Assembly (NCBI GenBank): GCA_002343505.1
Contig: DDQZ01000113.1
Span: 7,311 to 25,445 of the forward strand
Reading direction: 5' to 3'
Source of the DNA: Verrucomicrobiaceae bacterium UBA2429
Lineage (GTDB): Bacteria; Verrucomicrobiota; Verrucomicrobiia; Verrucomicrobiales; Verrucomicrobiaceae
Length of the DNA: 18,135 bases
The position numbers were made by a program, and so were the translations under genes. The notes beneath the pieces were generated by a model that did not search any database, was not told the DNA's origin, and was given only the letters and a program-made list of their open reading frames with translations. Of the stretch, positions 1 through 6,694 are shown in pieces (within the stretch, counting starts at the first letter, position 1; the number at the start of each line of letters is the position of its first letter).

Positions 1-336
1 GCACTTCCCCAAGTCCGGCTCGCACTTCCCCAAGTCCGGCTGGCACTTCCCCAAGTCCGACTGGCACTTTCCCAAGTCCGGTCCGCACTTCCCCAAGTCC
101 GGCCCGCACTTGCCCAAGTCCGGCCCGCACTTGCCCAAGTCCGGCTCGCACTTGCCCAAGTCCGGCTCGCACTTCCCCAAGTCCGGCTGGCACTTCCCCA
201 AGTCCGACTGGCACTTTCCCAAGTCCGGCCCGCACTTCCCCAAGTCCGGCTGGCACTTGCCCAAGTCCGGCTCGCACTTCCCCAAGTCCGGCTGGCACTT
301 CCCCAAGTCCGGCTGGCATTTCCCCAAGTCTGAGAC
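1..336. repeat. 21-bp tandem array, 16 units, continues beyond the left edge
   Basis: Sixteen contiguous 21-bp units start at base 1, so the array is cut by the window edge. In units 1-15, unit positions 1-6 (GCACTT) and 8-17 (CCCAAGTCCG) do not vary; only position 7 (C, G or T) and positions 18-21 vary. Each unit contains ACTT-CCCC-AAGT, an inverted repeat with a 4-bp stem and 4-base loop, and position 7 is the first loop base. Unit 16 is degenerate, and the following bases form CATTT-9 nt-AAATG. Because 21 is a multiple of three, every frame stays open. The plus frame from base 2 reads as heptapeptides such as HFPKSGW and ends at a TAA at 386-388, but nothing shows that it is translated. 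It could be a noncoding minisatellite or the 3' end of a repeat-protein gene. Confidence 0.95.
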
Positions 337-388
337 GCATTTGTCCGTCCGAAATGAAAAAGCACGGTCCAGGGGCCTGCTCCCGTAA

Positions 389-527
389 CAAGACGGCGGG
401 GCACTCACCGCGATGACGCGCGGCATCCTTGTGTGCGTGTGGTTTCGAAAAGAAGGGGGCGCATCCTCCGGCAATGGCTCACGCCGCTCATCCCGGGCGG
501 CTGCGGCGGGCGCGGTGAGGCGGGTTT
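389..527. other. Intergenic region between the 21-bp array and the amidase gene
   Basis: This stretch separates the degenerate end of the array from the amidase stop codon. I see no convincing open frame, RNA gene or terminator. A terminator for the minus-strand amidase would be expected here, but I could not find a strong stem followed by a T run. Confidence 0.5.
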
Positions 528-1133
528 TCATCCGCGCGCGGCCAGGATGCCGGCGGCGATGGCTTCGGCGATGGCCTGCCTGTGCGCGGCGGTGGCGCAG
601 CGGGCGGCCTCGGCTTTGTTGCTGATGTAGGCCGCCTCGACGACGACGGCGGGCATGGTGGTGGCGCGCAGGACTTTGAGGTCGCCATGCACGAGGCCGC
701 GGCCGCTGGTCGTCTTCAGGCGCGCGCGCAGGGCGGTGAGGATGCGGGAGGCGAGCGCCCTGCCGTTCGTGCTGCGGTAAAAGACCTCGACGCCGCGGAT
801 GGCGGTGTTGCGGCTGGCGTTAAAATGGATGCTGACGAAGATGGAGCGCGGCTGGCGGTTGGCGATCCAGGCGCGGTCGCCGAGTTCGACGAAGGTGTCG
901 GTCCGGCGCGTCATGACGACTTTGAGTCCTTTCTTTTTGAGCAGGGTTTCGACGCGTTTGGCGACATCCAGGCAGAGGTTTTTCTCCACCAGCTTGTTCC
1001 AGACCGCGCCGCCGTCCCTGCCGCCGTGTCCAGGATCAAGGACCACGGTGCTGAAGCTGAGCGCCTGGGCGGCGCCGGCGCAGGCGAGCCAGAGGAGAAG
1101 CAGCCACAGGCGGCGTGGAAGTGCGGCGGTCAT
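528..1133 (-). CDS. N-acetylmuramoyl-L-alanine amidase, secreted, Amidase_3 family
   Basis: This is a 201-aa zinc amidase that would cut the bond between N-acetylmuramic acid and L-alanine in peptidoglycan, in the periplasm. The ATG at 1133 is chosen because a signal peptide follows at once (basic MTAALPRR, then a Leu-rich core, AQA near 23). The frame is open further upstream, but that stretch overlaps the neighbouring kinase gene and does not look like protein. Expected zinc ligands are His36 in LDPGHGGRDGG, Glu50 in VEKN and His103 in SIHFNAS; the catalytic Glu is probably Glu166 in VVVEAAYIS. The protein is close to a bare catalytic domain, with no SPOR, LysM or AMIN region. It lies 67 bp downstream of the P-loop gene on the same strand and may be co-transcribed. 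The family is secure; the cellular role (cell separation or wall recycling) is not shown. Confidence 0.93.
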   Translation of the reverse strand: MTAALPRRLWLLLLWLACAGAAQALSFSTVVLDPGHGGRDGGAVWNKLVEKNLCLDVAKRVETLLKKKGLKVVMTRRTDTFVELGDRAWIANRQPRSIFVSIHFNASRNTAIRGVEVFYRSTNGRALASRILTALRARLKTTSGRGLVHGDLKVLRATTMPAVVVEAAYISNKAEAARCATAAHRQAIAEAIAAGILAARG

Positions 1134-1200
1134 GCCGGGGAGAATGCGGCATGACGGGGTGATTTGCATCCCAAATCGTCCCCCGCCAGGAACGAAGCGT

Positions 1201-2070
1201 TCAGGATGGCGCGCCCTGAGCCGGCGCATGGGAATGCGCCAGAATGATTTGCAGGCATTGCTCAATGACGGGTTCGATGCCGTCCTGGCGCGAGTTGTCC
1301 ACCTGGACGACGCGAACGCCGCGCGCCTGAAGCGCGGCGAGCACGGCGGGATGGCAGCGGATGAAACCCTGGGTGGCAGGGGCATCAGGGATGCCGGCGC
1401 TGGAGCGCAGGATTTGCCCGATTTCCTCAGAGCTGAGCGGCGGGTTGCAGAATTTGCCGCCGAACTGCCCGAGCATCGCGCGCAGCTCTGCCTCCGGGAG
1501 GGTGGACATGAGCTGGCGGCTGCGCCGGGCGTTGGCGAGCCTCTGCGGCCCTTCGTAAAGCTTGTGCCTGACCTTGTCCCGGGTGATGCGGCGGACTTCG
1601 AGCACGGCGGGGTCGGCGACGAGCTGGATGACGAGTCCGGGCAGCAGATGGCCGGGCAGAAACGGCGCGTGCGCCGGGGTCATGGACAGGCGCAGAAAGC
1701 CCTGGTCAATCAGGGCTGTCCGAACCTCTCCGCCGAGGGCGCGCCAGGCGATGCCATGCGTGGAAAAAAGATCGAGCCAGACGGAGAAGCGCGCGATGAC
1801 GGGCCTGGCGCGGCTGGCCCGCCAGGCGGCGAGCACATCGGCCGGGTGGCTGAGGATCCAGAGTCTGCGCTGCATGTGCCGCCAGCGGCGCTGACGGCGG
1901 GGCAGGTCTTTTTCAGGGAGGGCGGCCACGTTTTCCATGCCCAGGATTTCGCGCAGGCGGCGGGCCAGGATGGGGGCGGCGGTGGTTTTTCCCACGCCGC
2001 TGGCGCCTGCGAGTTCGACGAGGAGTTTGGGAGTGGTGGACAAGTGAGCGGTGACGAAAATGCCACGCAT
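1201..2070 (-). CDS. P-loop NTPase, nucleotide-kinase-like, substrate unknown
   Basis: This 289-aa protein has a Walker A motif GASGVGKT at residues 22-29, right after a beta-strand-like LLVEL, so it should bind a nucleotide. LIDQGF near 121-125 resembles the second-strand acidic motif of thymidylate and deoxynucleoside kinases, and the arginines of VRRITRDKVRHK (159-170) resemble a lid segment. I infer a small-molecule or nucleotide kinase fold but cannot name the substrate. The ATG at 2070 is preferred; a TTG at 2115 is in frame, but it lies inside the T-tract of the upstream gene's terminator, which makes it unlikely. A weak GGGTGG lies upstream of the ATG. The amidase gene follows after 67 bp on the same strand. 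The C-terminal third (200-289) has no motif I recognise. Confidence 0.75.
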   Translation of the reverse strand: MRGIFVTAHLSTTPKLLVELAGASGVGKTTAAPILARRLREILGMENVAALPEKDLPRRQRRWRHMQRRLWILSHPADVLAAWRASRARPVIARFSVWLDLFSTHGIAWRALGGEVRTALIDQGFLRLSMTPAHAPFLPGHLLPGLVIQLVADPAVLEVRRITRDKVRHKLYEGPQRLANARRSRQLMSTLPEAELRAMLGQFGGKFCNPPLSSEEIGQILRSSAGIPDAPATQGFIRCHPAVLAALQARGVRVVQVDNSRQDGIEPVIEQCLQIILAHSHAPAQGAPS

Positions 2071-2078
2071 GTGATAGC

Positions 2079-2096
2079 CACCCGTTTGCGCGGGTG
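2079..2096. promoter_or_regulatory. Inverted repeat just upstream of the P-loop gene start
   Basis: CACCCG-TTTGCG-CGGGTG is a perfect 6-bp-arm inverted repeat whose near edge is eight bases from the ATG at 2070. It occupies the short gap left between the upstream terminator and the start codon, where this gene's promoter or operator must lie if it has its own. An operator or a 5'-leader hairpin are both possible. A six-base arm may be chance in GC-rich DNA. Confidence 0.25.
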
Positions 2097-2111
2097 CAAC
2101 CGGCTTGTCAT

Positions 2112-2147
2112 GCAAACAAAAAGGCGGCGGCTCCGGGAGCCGCCGCC
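2112..2147 (-). terminator. Intrinsic terminator of the DUF1549/DUF1553 gene
   Basis: Bases 2123-2133 (GGCGGCGGCTC) pair perfectly with 2137-2147 (GAGCCGCCGCC) around a 3-base loop. On the minus strand the stem is followed directly by TTTTTGTTTG (2122-2113). It lies 25 bp after the stop codon of the DUF1549/DUF1553 gene and ends just before the P-loop gene, so it should separate the two transcription units. Confidence 0.9.
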
Positions 2148-2172
2148 AGAGGGTGTGAGATAATCCCGGGAT

Positions 2173-4416
2173 TTACTCGATGAAGTAGAACTGGCGGGTG
2201 TTCAGCGCCACCCAGAGGGCGTCGCCGCGGCCTTTCTCCGCATCGCCCTCGATGACGGGTGCCAGCAGCCCTTTCTCCTCATCGGTGGCCTTGCGGCTGA
2301 AGAGGGAGAGGAAGATGGTGTCGGCGGCGGCATCGGGCGTCTTTGCGCGCTCCAGGGCGCGGGAGATGACGGTGTAGGGGTTCAGGAGGTCGTTGAAGGT
2401 GCCGCCGTTGAGCAGGGCCAGGGCCTGGGTGACGCTGGCCTCCTGGCTGCCGTTGTCCACGAGTTCGCGGTCGCTCTGGCCGAAGGTGCGCAGGAAGTGG
2501 CCGTTGGGGGCGGGGCTGCGCAGGTCGGCGGCGCGGACCATGACGGTGTCCCTCATGCGCTCCCAGGAGAGCAGCTGGGATTTGTCCTGCTTGGTGGCGG
2601 CATTGAAGGTTTCTGCATCGCGTTGAAGCCGGGCTTTTTGCTGCTCGTTGAGGCGGGCTTTCTGCTGGCGGGCGACGATATTGAGGGCGTCGTCAATCGT
2701 GAGTCCCTCGTCCTGCCTGGACTTGATGAGGGCGGTGATCTCGCGGGCGAAATCCACATCGTCCACCTGCTCCTTGAGTTTGCCCTCGCGCGCCAGTTCG
2801 GCAAATTTTTTGAAGCCCATGGTATAGACGATGTCCTGGGCGGCCTCATTGATGCGGCTGCGCTGGGTGCTGACCACGCGGCGGGCCTCGCGGATGGCCT
2901 TCTCGTCGTTGTTTTCCTGGGCCTTGACGAGTTTTTCCTGGGCGGCGCGGACTTCAGCGGCGAGCTGCTTTTGCAGGGCGGCGATTTTGGCGGCACCGGC
3001 GGCGAGTTCCTGGCTTGAGAGGGCGTTGAGGGCGCGGTCAAGCCACTCGATGCGGCGGATGGCGACGGTGCGCTCGACGCGGGCGTCGGCGCTGGGCACA
3101 TCCGCGCCTGGCTTGTGCAGGGTGACGATGCTGTCCCAGATCTGCTCGGCGCTCATGCGGCGAAGAAGGGGGCCGGGAAAGTGGTACTGCTCGCCAAGCT
3201 GGACATCCTGCGTGTGCGCGGCGCGCTGGTAGGAGGCGGAGTTGAAGACGACGCGCAGGTAGGCCTTCATGTCATAGTTCACTTCCTTCATTGTCTGCTC
3301 AAGGAAGGCCATGAGCTGGGGGTTGCTGGGAACAGTGGAGTCGGTGATCTCGTCCACGGGTTCGATGAGGCCCATGCCCATCGCCTTTTTCCACAGGCGG
3401 TTGGCGATCACCAGGGTGAAGCGCGGGTTGTCTTTGGAGGCCATCCACTGCGCGTAGGCTTCGACGGGCTTCATGTCTTCACGGGTGATCTTGCCGTCCT
3501 TGGAAAAAGAGGCGGGGATCACCGGCTCGATGGCATCCTTCGGTTTGGCGTCGCTGTATTGATAATCATGCGGGAGGCGCAGGGTGCGCTTGTCCGTCTG
3601 GTCGAGCACGGTGTTGTAGCGCAGGGGGCGCAGAATTTCGGTCATGGCCTTGCCCATGTCCTTTTTGCCGGCGCCGGCCATCATCTCCTTGTTCTTTTTG
3701 CCGGAGCGCCCGTAGAAGGCGTCGGCGAGGAGGGGGTTGGAAAGCCCGTTGCTGCCGGTCATGCCGTAGGTGTGGGCGGCCATCTGGTAGTAATCCATCT
3801 GCGACCACTTGTCGAAGGGGTGGTTGTGGCACTGGGCGCAGACCATGCTGGTGCCGAGGAAGATCTGCGTGGTCACAGCCATGTTGTCGAGCGGCATGTT
3901 GTAGTCGCGGATGTAGAAGCCGACCGCGCCGTTCTCATAAGTCTTGCCGTCGGCGCTGACGAGCTCGCGCACCATCTGGTCATAAGGCTTGTTGGTCTTG
4001 AGGGACTCGCGCAGCCAGTCGGCGTAGGCGTAGCCCGCGGGCAGGCTCTGGCCGCCGCCGACGGACTGGCTTTTCAAGCGGAGGAGGTCGGACCAGAAGT
4101 TGAAAAAGTGCTGCTGGTAGCCGTCGGAGGCCAGCAGGCGGTCAATGAGCTTCTCCCGCTTGGCGGGGTCGGAATCGGCGAGGAAATCCGTGGTCTCTTT
4201 AAGCGTGGGGATGCGGCCCGCGATGTCGAGGTGGATGCGGCGGACGAAGACTTCGTCGCTGGCCGGGGCGTTGGGCTGGAGGTTTTCCTTTTCCAGTTTG
4301 GCGAGGATGAGGCGGTCAATCTCGGCGGATTTGGCGCGGAGATCATCGGGAGACATGGCTTGCGCGGCGGCTCCGAGGAGAAGAGCGAGAAGCGGCAGCA
4401 GGTGGCGGTTTTTCAT
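2173..4416 (-). CDS. Secreted DUF1549/DUF1553 protein (PSCyt2-PSD1 type)
   Basis: This 747-aa protein starts with a signal peptide (MKNRHLLPLLALLLGAAAQA). The N-terminal half fits DUF1549: FVRRIHLDIAGRIPT at 57-71, then CAQCHNHPFDKW with Cys193, Cys196 and His197, a CxxCH pattern that could bind c-type heme. The C-terminal half fits DUF1553: NPRFTLVIANRLWKKAMG (330-347), MKAYLRVVFNSASYQRAA, and an ending in NTRQFYFIE. A charged helical insert at about 468-525 looks like coiled coil. The family is abundant in Planctomycetota and Verrucomicrobiota; a role in degrading complex organic matter is often suggested but not established. These genes are often followed by a DUF1501 gene, but here the unit ends at an intrinsic terminator. 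No Shine-Dalgarno sequence precedes the ATG. Confidence 0.93.
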   Translation of the reverse strand: MKNRHLLPLLALLLGAAAQAMSPDDLRAKSAEIDRLILAKLEKENLQPNAPASDEVFVRRIHLDIAGRIPTLKETTDFLADSDPAKREKLIDRLLASDGYQQHFFNFWSDLLRLKSQSVGGGQSLPAGYAYADWLRESLKTNKPYDQMVRELVSADGKTYENGAVGFYIRDYNMPLDNMAVTTQIFLGTSMVCAQCHNHPFDKWSQMDYYQMAAHTYGMTGSNGLSNPLLADAFYGRSGKKNKEMMAGAGKKDMGKAMTEILRPLRYNTVLDQTDKRTLRLPHDYQYSDAKPKDAIEPVIPASFSKDGKITREDMKPVEAYAQWMASKDNPRFTLVIANRLWKKAMGMGLIEPVDEITDSTVPSNPQLMAFLEQTMKEVNYDMKAYLRVVFNSASYQRAAHTQDVQLGEQYHFPGPLLRRMSAEQIWDSIVTLHKPGADVPSADARVERTVAIRRIEWLDRALNALSSQELAAGAAKIAALQKQLAAEVRAAQEKLVKAQENNDEKAIREARRVVSTQRSRINEAAQDIVYTMGFKKFAELAREGKLKEQVDDVDFAREITALIKSRQDEGLTIDDALNIVARQQKARLNEQQKARLQRDAETFNAATKQDKSQLLSWERMRDTVMVRAADLRSPAPNGHFLRTFGQSDRELVDNGSQEASVTQALALLNGGTFNDLLNPYTVISRALERAKTPDAAADTIFLSLFSRKATDEEKGLLAPVIEGDAEKGRGDALWVALNTRQFYFIE

Positions 4417-4618
4417 GTGGCAGGGGGGTGTTTTTGCGGCGCGGATAACGGGGCTTCATGGAGCCTCTTTCACGCGCATGAAAAAAAGCGGCCTCCCATG
4501 CGGAGGAAGATCTGACGGGTGATTTCATGCCAGGCTCCGGCAGGCGCGCGGCCAGCGCATCCAGCCGCATGGCATCGTTTTGGTACATCATGGCCGCTGC
4601 TTCCGTAAACTTGTTCTC
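4417..4618. other. Divergent intergenic region
   Basis: These 202 bp lie between two divergent starts and should hold both promoters, but I see no convincing -35/-10 pair for either gene. Near 4480-4510 a run of seven A's is followed by CCTCC-CATGC-GGAGG; on the minus strand this is a small hairpin plus T tract in the leader of the DUF1549/DUF1553 gene. The stem is only 5 bp and a 4-base gap separates it from the T tract, so I do not call it a terminator. Confidence 0.4.
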
Positions 4619-5683
4619 ATGCGAACCTCCGCGCGTTTTTTCCTCCTCGCCCTTGTCTTTGCCGCTGCTTCGGCGCTGGCCTGCTCGGTGCCTGTGTTCC
4701 GCTATGCGCTGGAGCACTGGCCCGCGGACCCTTTCCAAGTGCTGGTTTTTCATCATGGGCCGCTCTCAGACGGGGATCAGGCGGCCTTGCGTGAGGCGGA
4801 GAAAAGGGAGGGGGCGCGCCCCAATGTCATCTTCCGCACAGTGGATCTCAATGACGAGGCGCCGGGGGATTTGCGCCGTTTGTTTGAATCGCAGCAGGAT
4901 GCGCGGACGCCGTGGATGGTGGCCCGTTTTCCATCGTCTTCGGGCATTCCTGTGCCGGTGGCATCGCAGGCGTTCACTCCCGGGGCGCTCAAAGTCCTGC
5001 TCGACTCGCCCGTCCGCGCGGAAGTGGTGAAGCGGATATCCAGCGGGGAGAGCGCCGTGTGGCTGCTGCTGGAGTCGGGAGACAAAACCGCGGATGACGC
5101 TGCTGAAAAACTGCTCCAGGAACGGTTGGATTATCTGGCCAGTGTGATGAGCCTGCCGAAGCTCGATGATTCTGACATCGCCAATGGTCTTGTTTCCGTG
5201 GCCGAGGAGGACCTGCGGCTGGATTTTTCCCTGCTGCGCATCCGCCGGGACGACGCGGCCGAGACTGCGCTGGTGAGAATGCTGCTGCTGAGCGAGGAGG
5301 GTCTGGAGGAACTGGACGAGCCGATGGTGTTCCCGGTGTTCGGCCGGGGGCGAGCGCTGTATGCGCTGGCCGGCGCTGGAATCCGCCAGGAGATGATCGA
5401 GTCCGCCGCGGCCTTCCTCGTGGGCAAGTGCTCCTGCCAGGTCAAGGAGCAGAACCCGGGGGTGGACCTGCTGATGACCGCCGACTGGGAGGCTGCCGCC
5501 AAGGCTTCCCCCGTGCTTGACCGGGAGCTTCCCACGCTGCGCGAACTGGTGCCCGCCCAGCCTGAATCGAGCACCATCGAAGCAGTGGCGGACGGAGGGT
5601 CTTTCCCGGCTTGGCGGGCATGGTCTCTGGGCATGGGCGTGCTGGTGCTCGCAGGAATCGGGTTCAGGCTTTTGAGGAAATGA
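4619..5683 (+). CDS. Periplasmic protein with C-terminal membrane anchor, unknown function
   Basis: The protein is 354 aa from the ATG at 4619, chosen because a signal sequence follows directly (MRTSARFFLLALVFAAASALA, then Cys22). The ALA-C context fits signal peptidase I and is a poor lipobox, so it could be a secreted protein or, less likely, a lipoprotein. The mature start CSVPVFRYALEHW is followed by a thioredoxin-like alternation of strands and helices (QVLVFHHG near 40-47, VIFRTVDLN near 70-78), but no CxxC redox motif. A CSC pair lies at 271-273. A hydrophobic segment at about 334-350 ends in a basic tail (FRLLRK), which would leave the bulk of the protein outside the membrane. I do not recognise a named family. 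The isomerase-like gene follows on the same strand after 59 bp. Confidence 0.8.
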   Translation: MRTSARFFLLALVFAAASALACSVPVFRYALEHWPADPFQVLVFHHGPLSDGDQAALREAEKREGARPNVIFRTVDLNDEAPGDLRRLFESQQDARTPWMVARFPSSSGIPVPVASQAFTPGALKVLLDSPVRAEVVKRISSGESAVWLLLESGDKTADDAAEKLLQERLDYLASVMSLPKLDDSDIANGLVSVAEEDLRLDFSLLRIRRDDAAETALVRMLLLSEEGLEELDEPMVFPVFGRGRALYALAGAGIRQEMIESAAAFLVGKCSCQVKEQNPGVDLLMTADWEAAAKASPVLDRELPTLRELVPAQPESSTIEAVADGGSFPAWRAWSLGMGVLVLAGIGFRLLRK

Positions 5684-5702
5684 CATCCGCGCATGGCCGC
5701 TC

Positions 5703-5723
5703 GCGCGCAGGATTTGAGCGCGC
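5703..5723. promoter_or_regulatory. GCGCGC inverted repeat in the gap before the isomerase-like gene
   Basis: GCGCGC (5703-5708) and GCGCGC (5718-5723) flank a 9-base spacer, 19 bp upstream of the ATG. The arms form a perfect stem but no T run follows, so it is not a normal intrinsic terminator. It could be an operator or chance in GC-rich DNA. Confidence 0.2.
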
Positions 5724-5742
5724 CGCGGCGTAATTGTCGGCC

Positions 5743-6663
5743 ATGAACAAAGCCCGCATTTCATCCCGCCGTCACTTCCTCATGCAATCCGGCCTGGTGG
5801 CCGCCGCTTCCGTGCTGCCCGCCGCTCGCCGGGCCGCGGCCTCGCCGGACATCCCTCATGCGCTCGCGGGCCGCCTTTATAAAACCCTGAAGATCGGCAT
5901 GGTGAAAACCAAGGGCACGCTCACCGAGCGGTTCAAAACCGCCAAAGCCGCCGGTTTCATGGGCATCGAGATGGGCTTTCCCGGTGACGATGTGCGCGAC
6001 ACCAAGGCTGCCATCGCCGCCTCCGGCCTGCCGGTGGATGGCAGCGTGTGCGGGCAGCACTGGCAGGTGCGGCACACCAGCCCGGATCCTGAAATTCGCG
6101 CGCGCGCCCTGGAAAATCTGAGGCAGGCGCTGCGCGACACCCGCGAGGTGGGCGGTCACAGCGTGCTGCTCGTCGTCGGCAAAGGCGAGGACGGCCCTGA
6201 AAATGAAATCTGGCCGCGCTCGGTGGAGAACATCGCCAAAGCCATTCCGCTGGCCGCCGAATTGGGAGTGCAGATCGTCATCGAAAATGTCTGGAACCAG
6301 TTCCTCTACAATCATGAAGGGGGCGCGGACCAGACGGCGGACAAGTTTGTCAAATATGTGGATGAGTTCCGCTCACCCTGGGTGGGGATGCAGTTCGACA
6401 TCGGCAACCATTGGAAATACGGCAGCATGGGAGACTGGATTCGCCAGCTCGGCCACCGGGTGTACAAGCTCGATGTGAAGGGGTTCTCGCGCGCCGAGGG
6501 CAAGTTCACGCCGATTGGCGAGGGAGACATTGACTATGCCGATGTGCGCAAGGCCCTGCACGAGATCAATTTTCACGGATGGCTGGCCGCCGAGGTGGCT
6601 GGAGGCGACCTGGAGCACCTCACCGGGGTGGCCAGGCAGATGGACGCGGCCTTCGGATTGTGA
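5743..6663 (+). CDS. Tat-exported sugar phosphate isomerase/epimerase-like TIM barrel
   Basis: This 306-aa protein begins with a twin-arginine signal (SSRRHFLMQSG, Arg9-Arg10, then an Ala-rich core), so it should be exported folded. The rest fits the xylose-isomerase-like TIM barrel family: AGFMGIEMGFPGDD (70-83), VIENVW with Glu181, MQFDIGNHW with Asp219, VYKLDVKGF (240-248) and LAAEVAGG with Glu284. Glu181, Asp219 and Glu284 fit three of the usual metal ligands; the usual His on the strand between them is not evident where KLDVKG sits. Secreted members of this family are common in Planctomycetota and Verrucomicrobiota, usually with unknown substrate. The ATG at 5743 is preferred to an in-frame TTG nine bases upstream. 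No Shine-Dalgarno is visible. The fold is secure; the reaction is not. Confidence 0.9.
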   Translation: MNKARISSRRHFLMQSGLVAAASVLPAARRAAASPDIPHALAGRLYKTLKIGMVKTKGTLTERFKTAKAAGFMGIEMGFPGDDVRDTKAAIAASGLPVDGSVCGQHWQVRHTSPDPEIRARALENLRQALRDTREVGGHSVLLVVGKGEDGPENEIWPRSVENIAKAIPLAAELGVQIVIENVWNQFLYNHEGGADQTADKFVKYVDEFRSPWVGMQFDIGNHWKYGSMGDWIRQLGHRVYKLDVKGFSRAEGKFTPIGEGDIDYADVRKALHEINFHGWLAAEVAGGDLEHLTGVARQMDAAFGL

Positions 6664-6694
6664 TTCCAGTTGCCCGCCGTTCGGAAGGCGTGCC

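Noticed and set aside
1..336. CRISPR array
   Set aside because: Units are contiguous with no unique spacers of 25-40 bp, and no cas gene is present.
2..388. Open frame of HFPKSG-type heptapeptides through the 21-bp array, as a gene
   Set aside because: A 21-bp repeat without stops is open in every frame on both strands, and no start, signal or non-repeat domain is visible, so the open frame is not evidence of coding.
3115..4515. Long plus-strand open frame opposite the DUF1549/DUF1553 gene
   Set aside because: It is the antisense shadow of a well-supported gene with strong family motifs, a result of high GC content.
6664..6694. Bidirectional terminator between the convergent isomerase-like and repeat-protein genes
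   Set aside because: CGCC-8 nt-GGCG is only a 4-bp stem with a mismatch inside and no T tract on either side.
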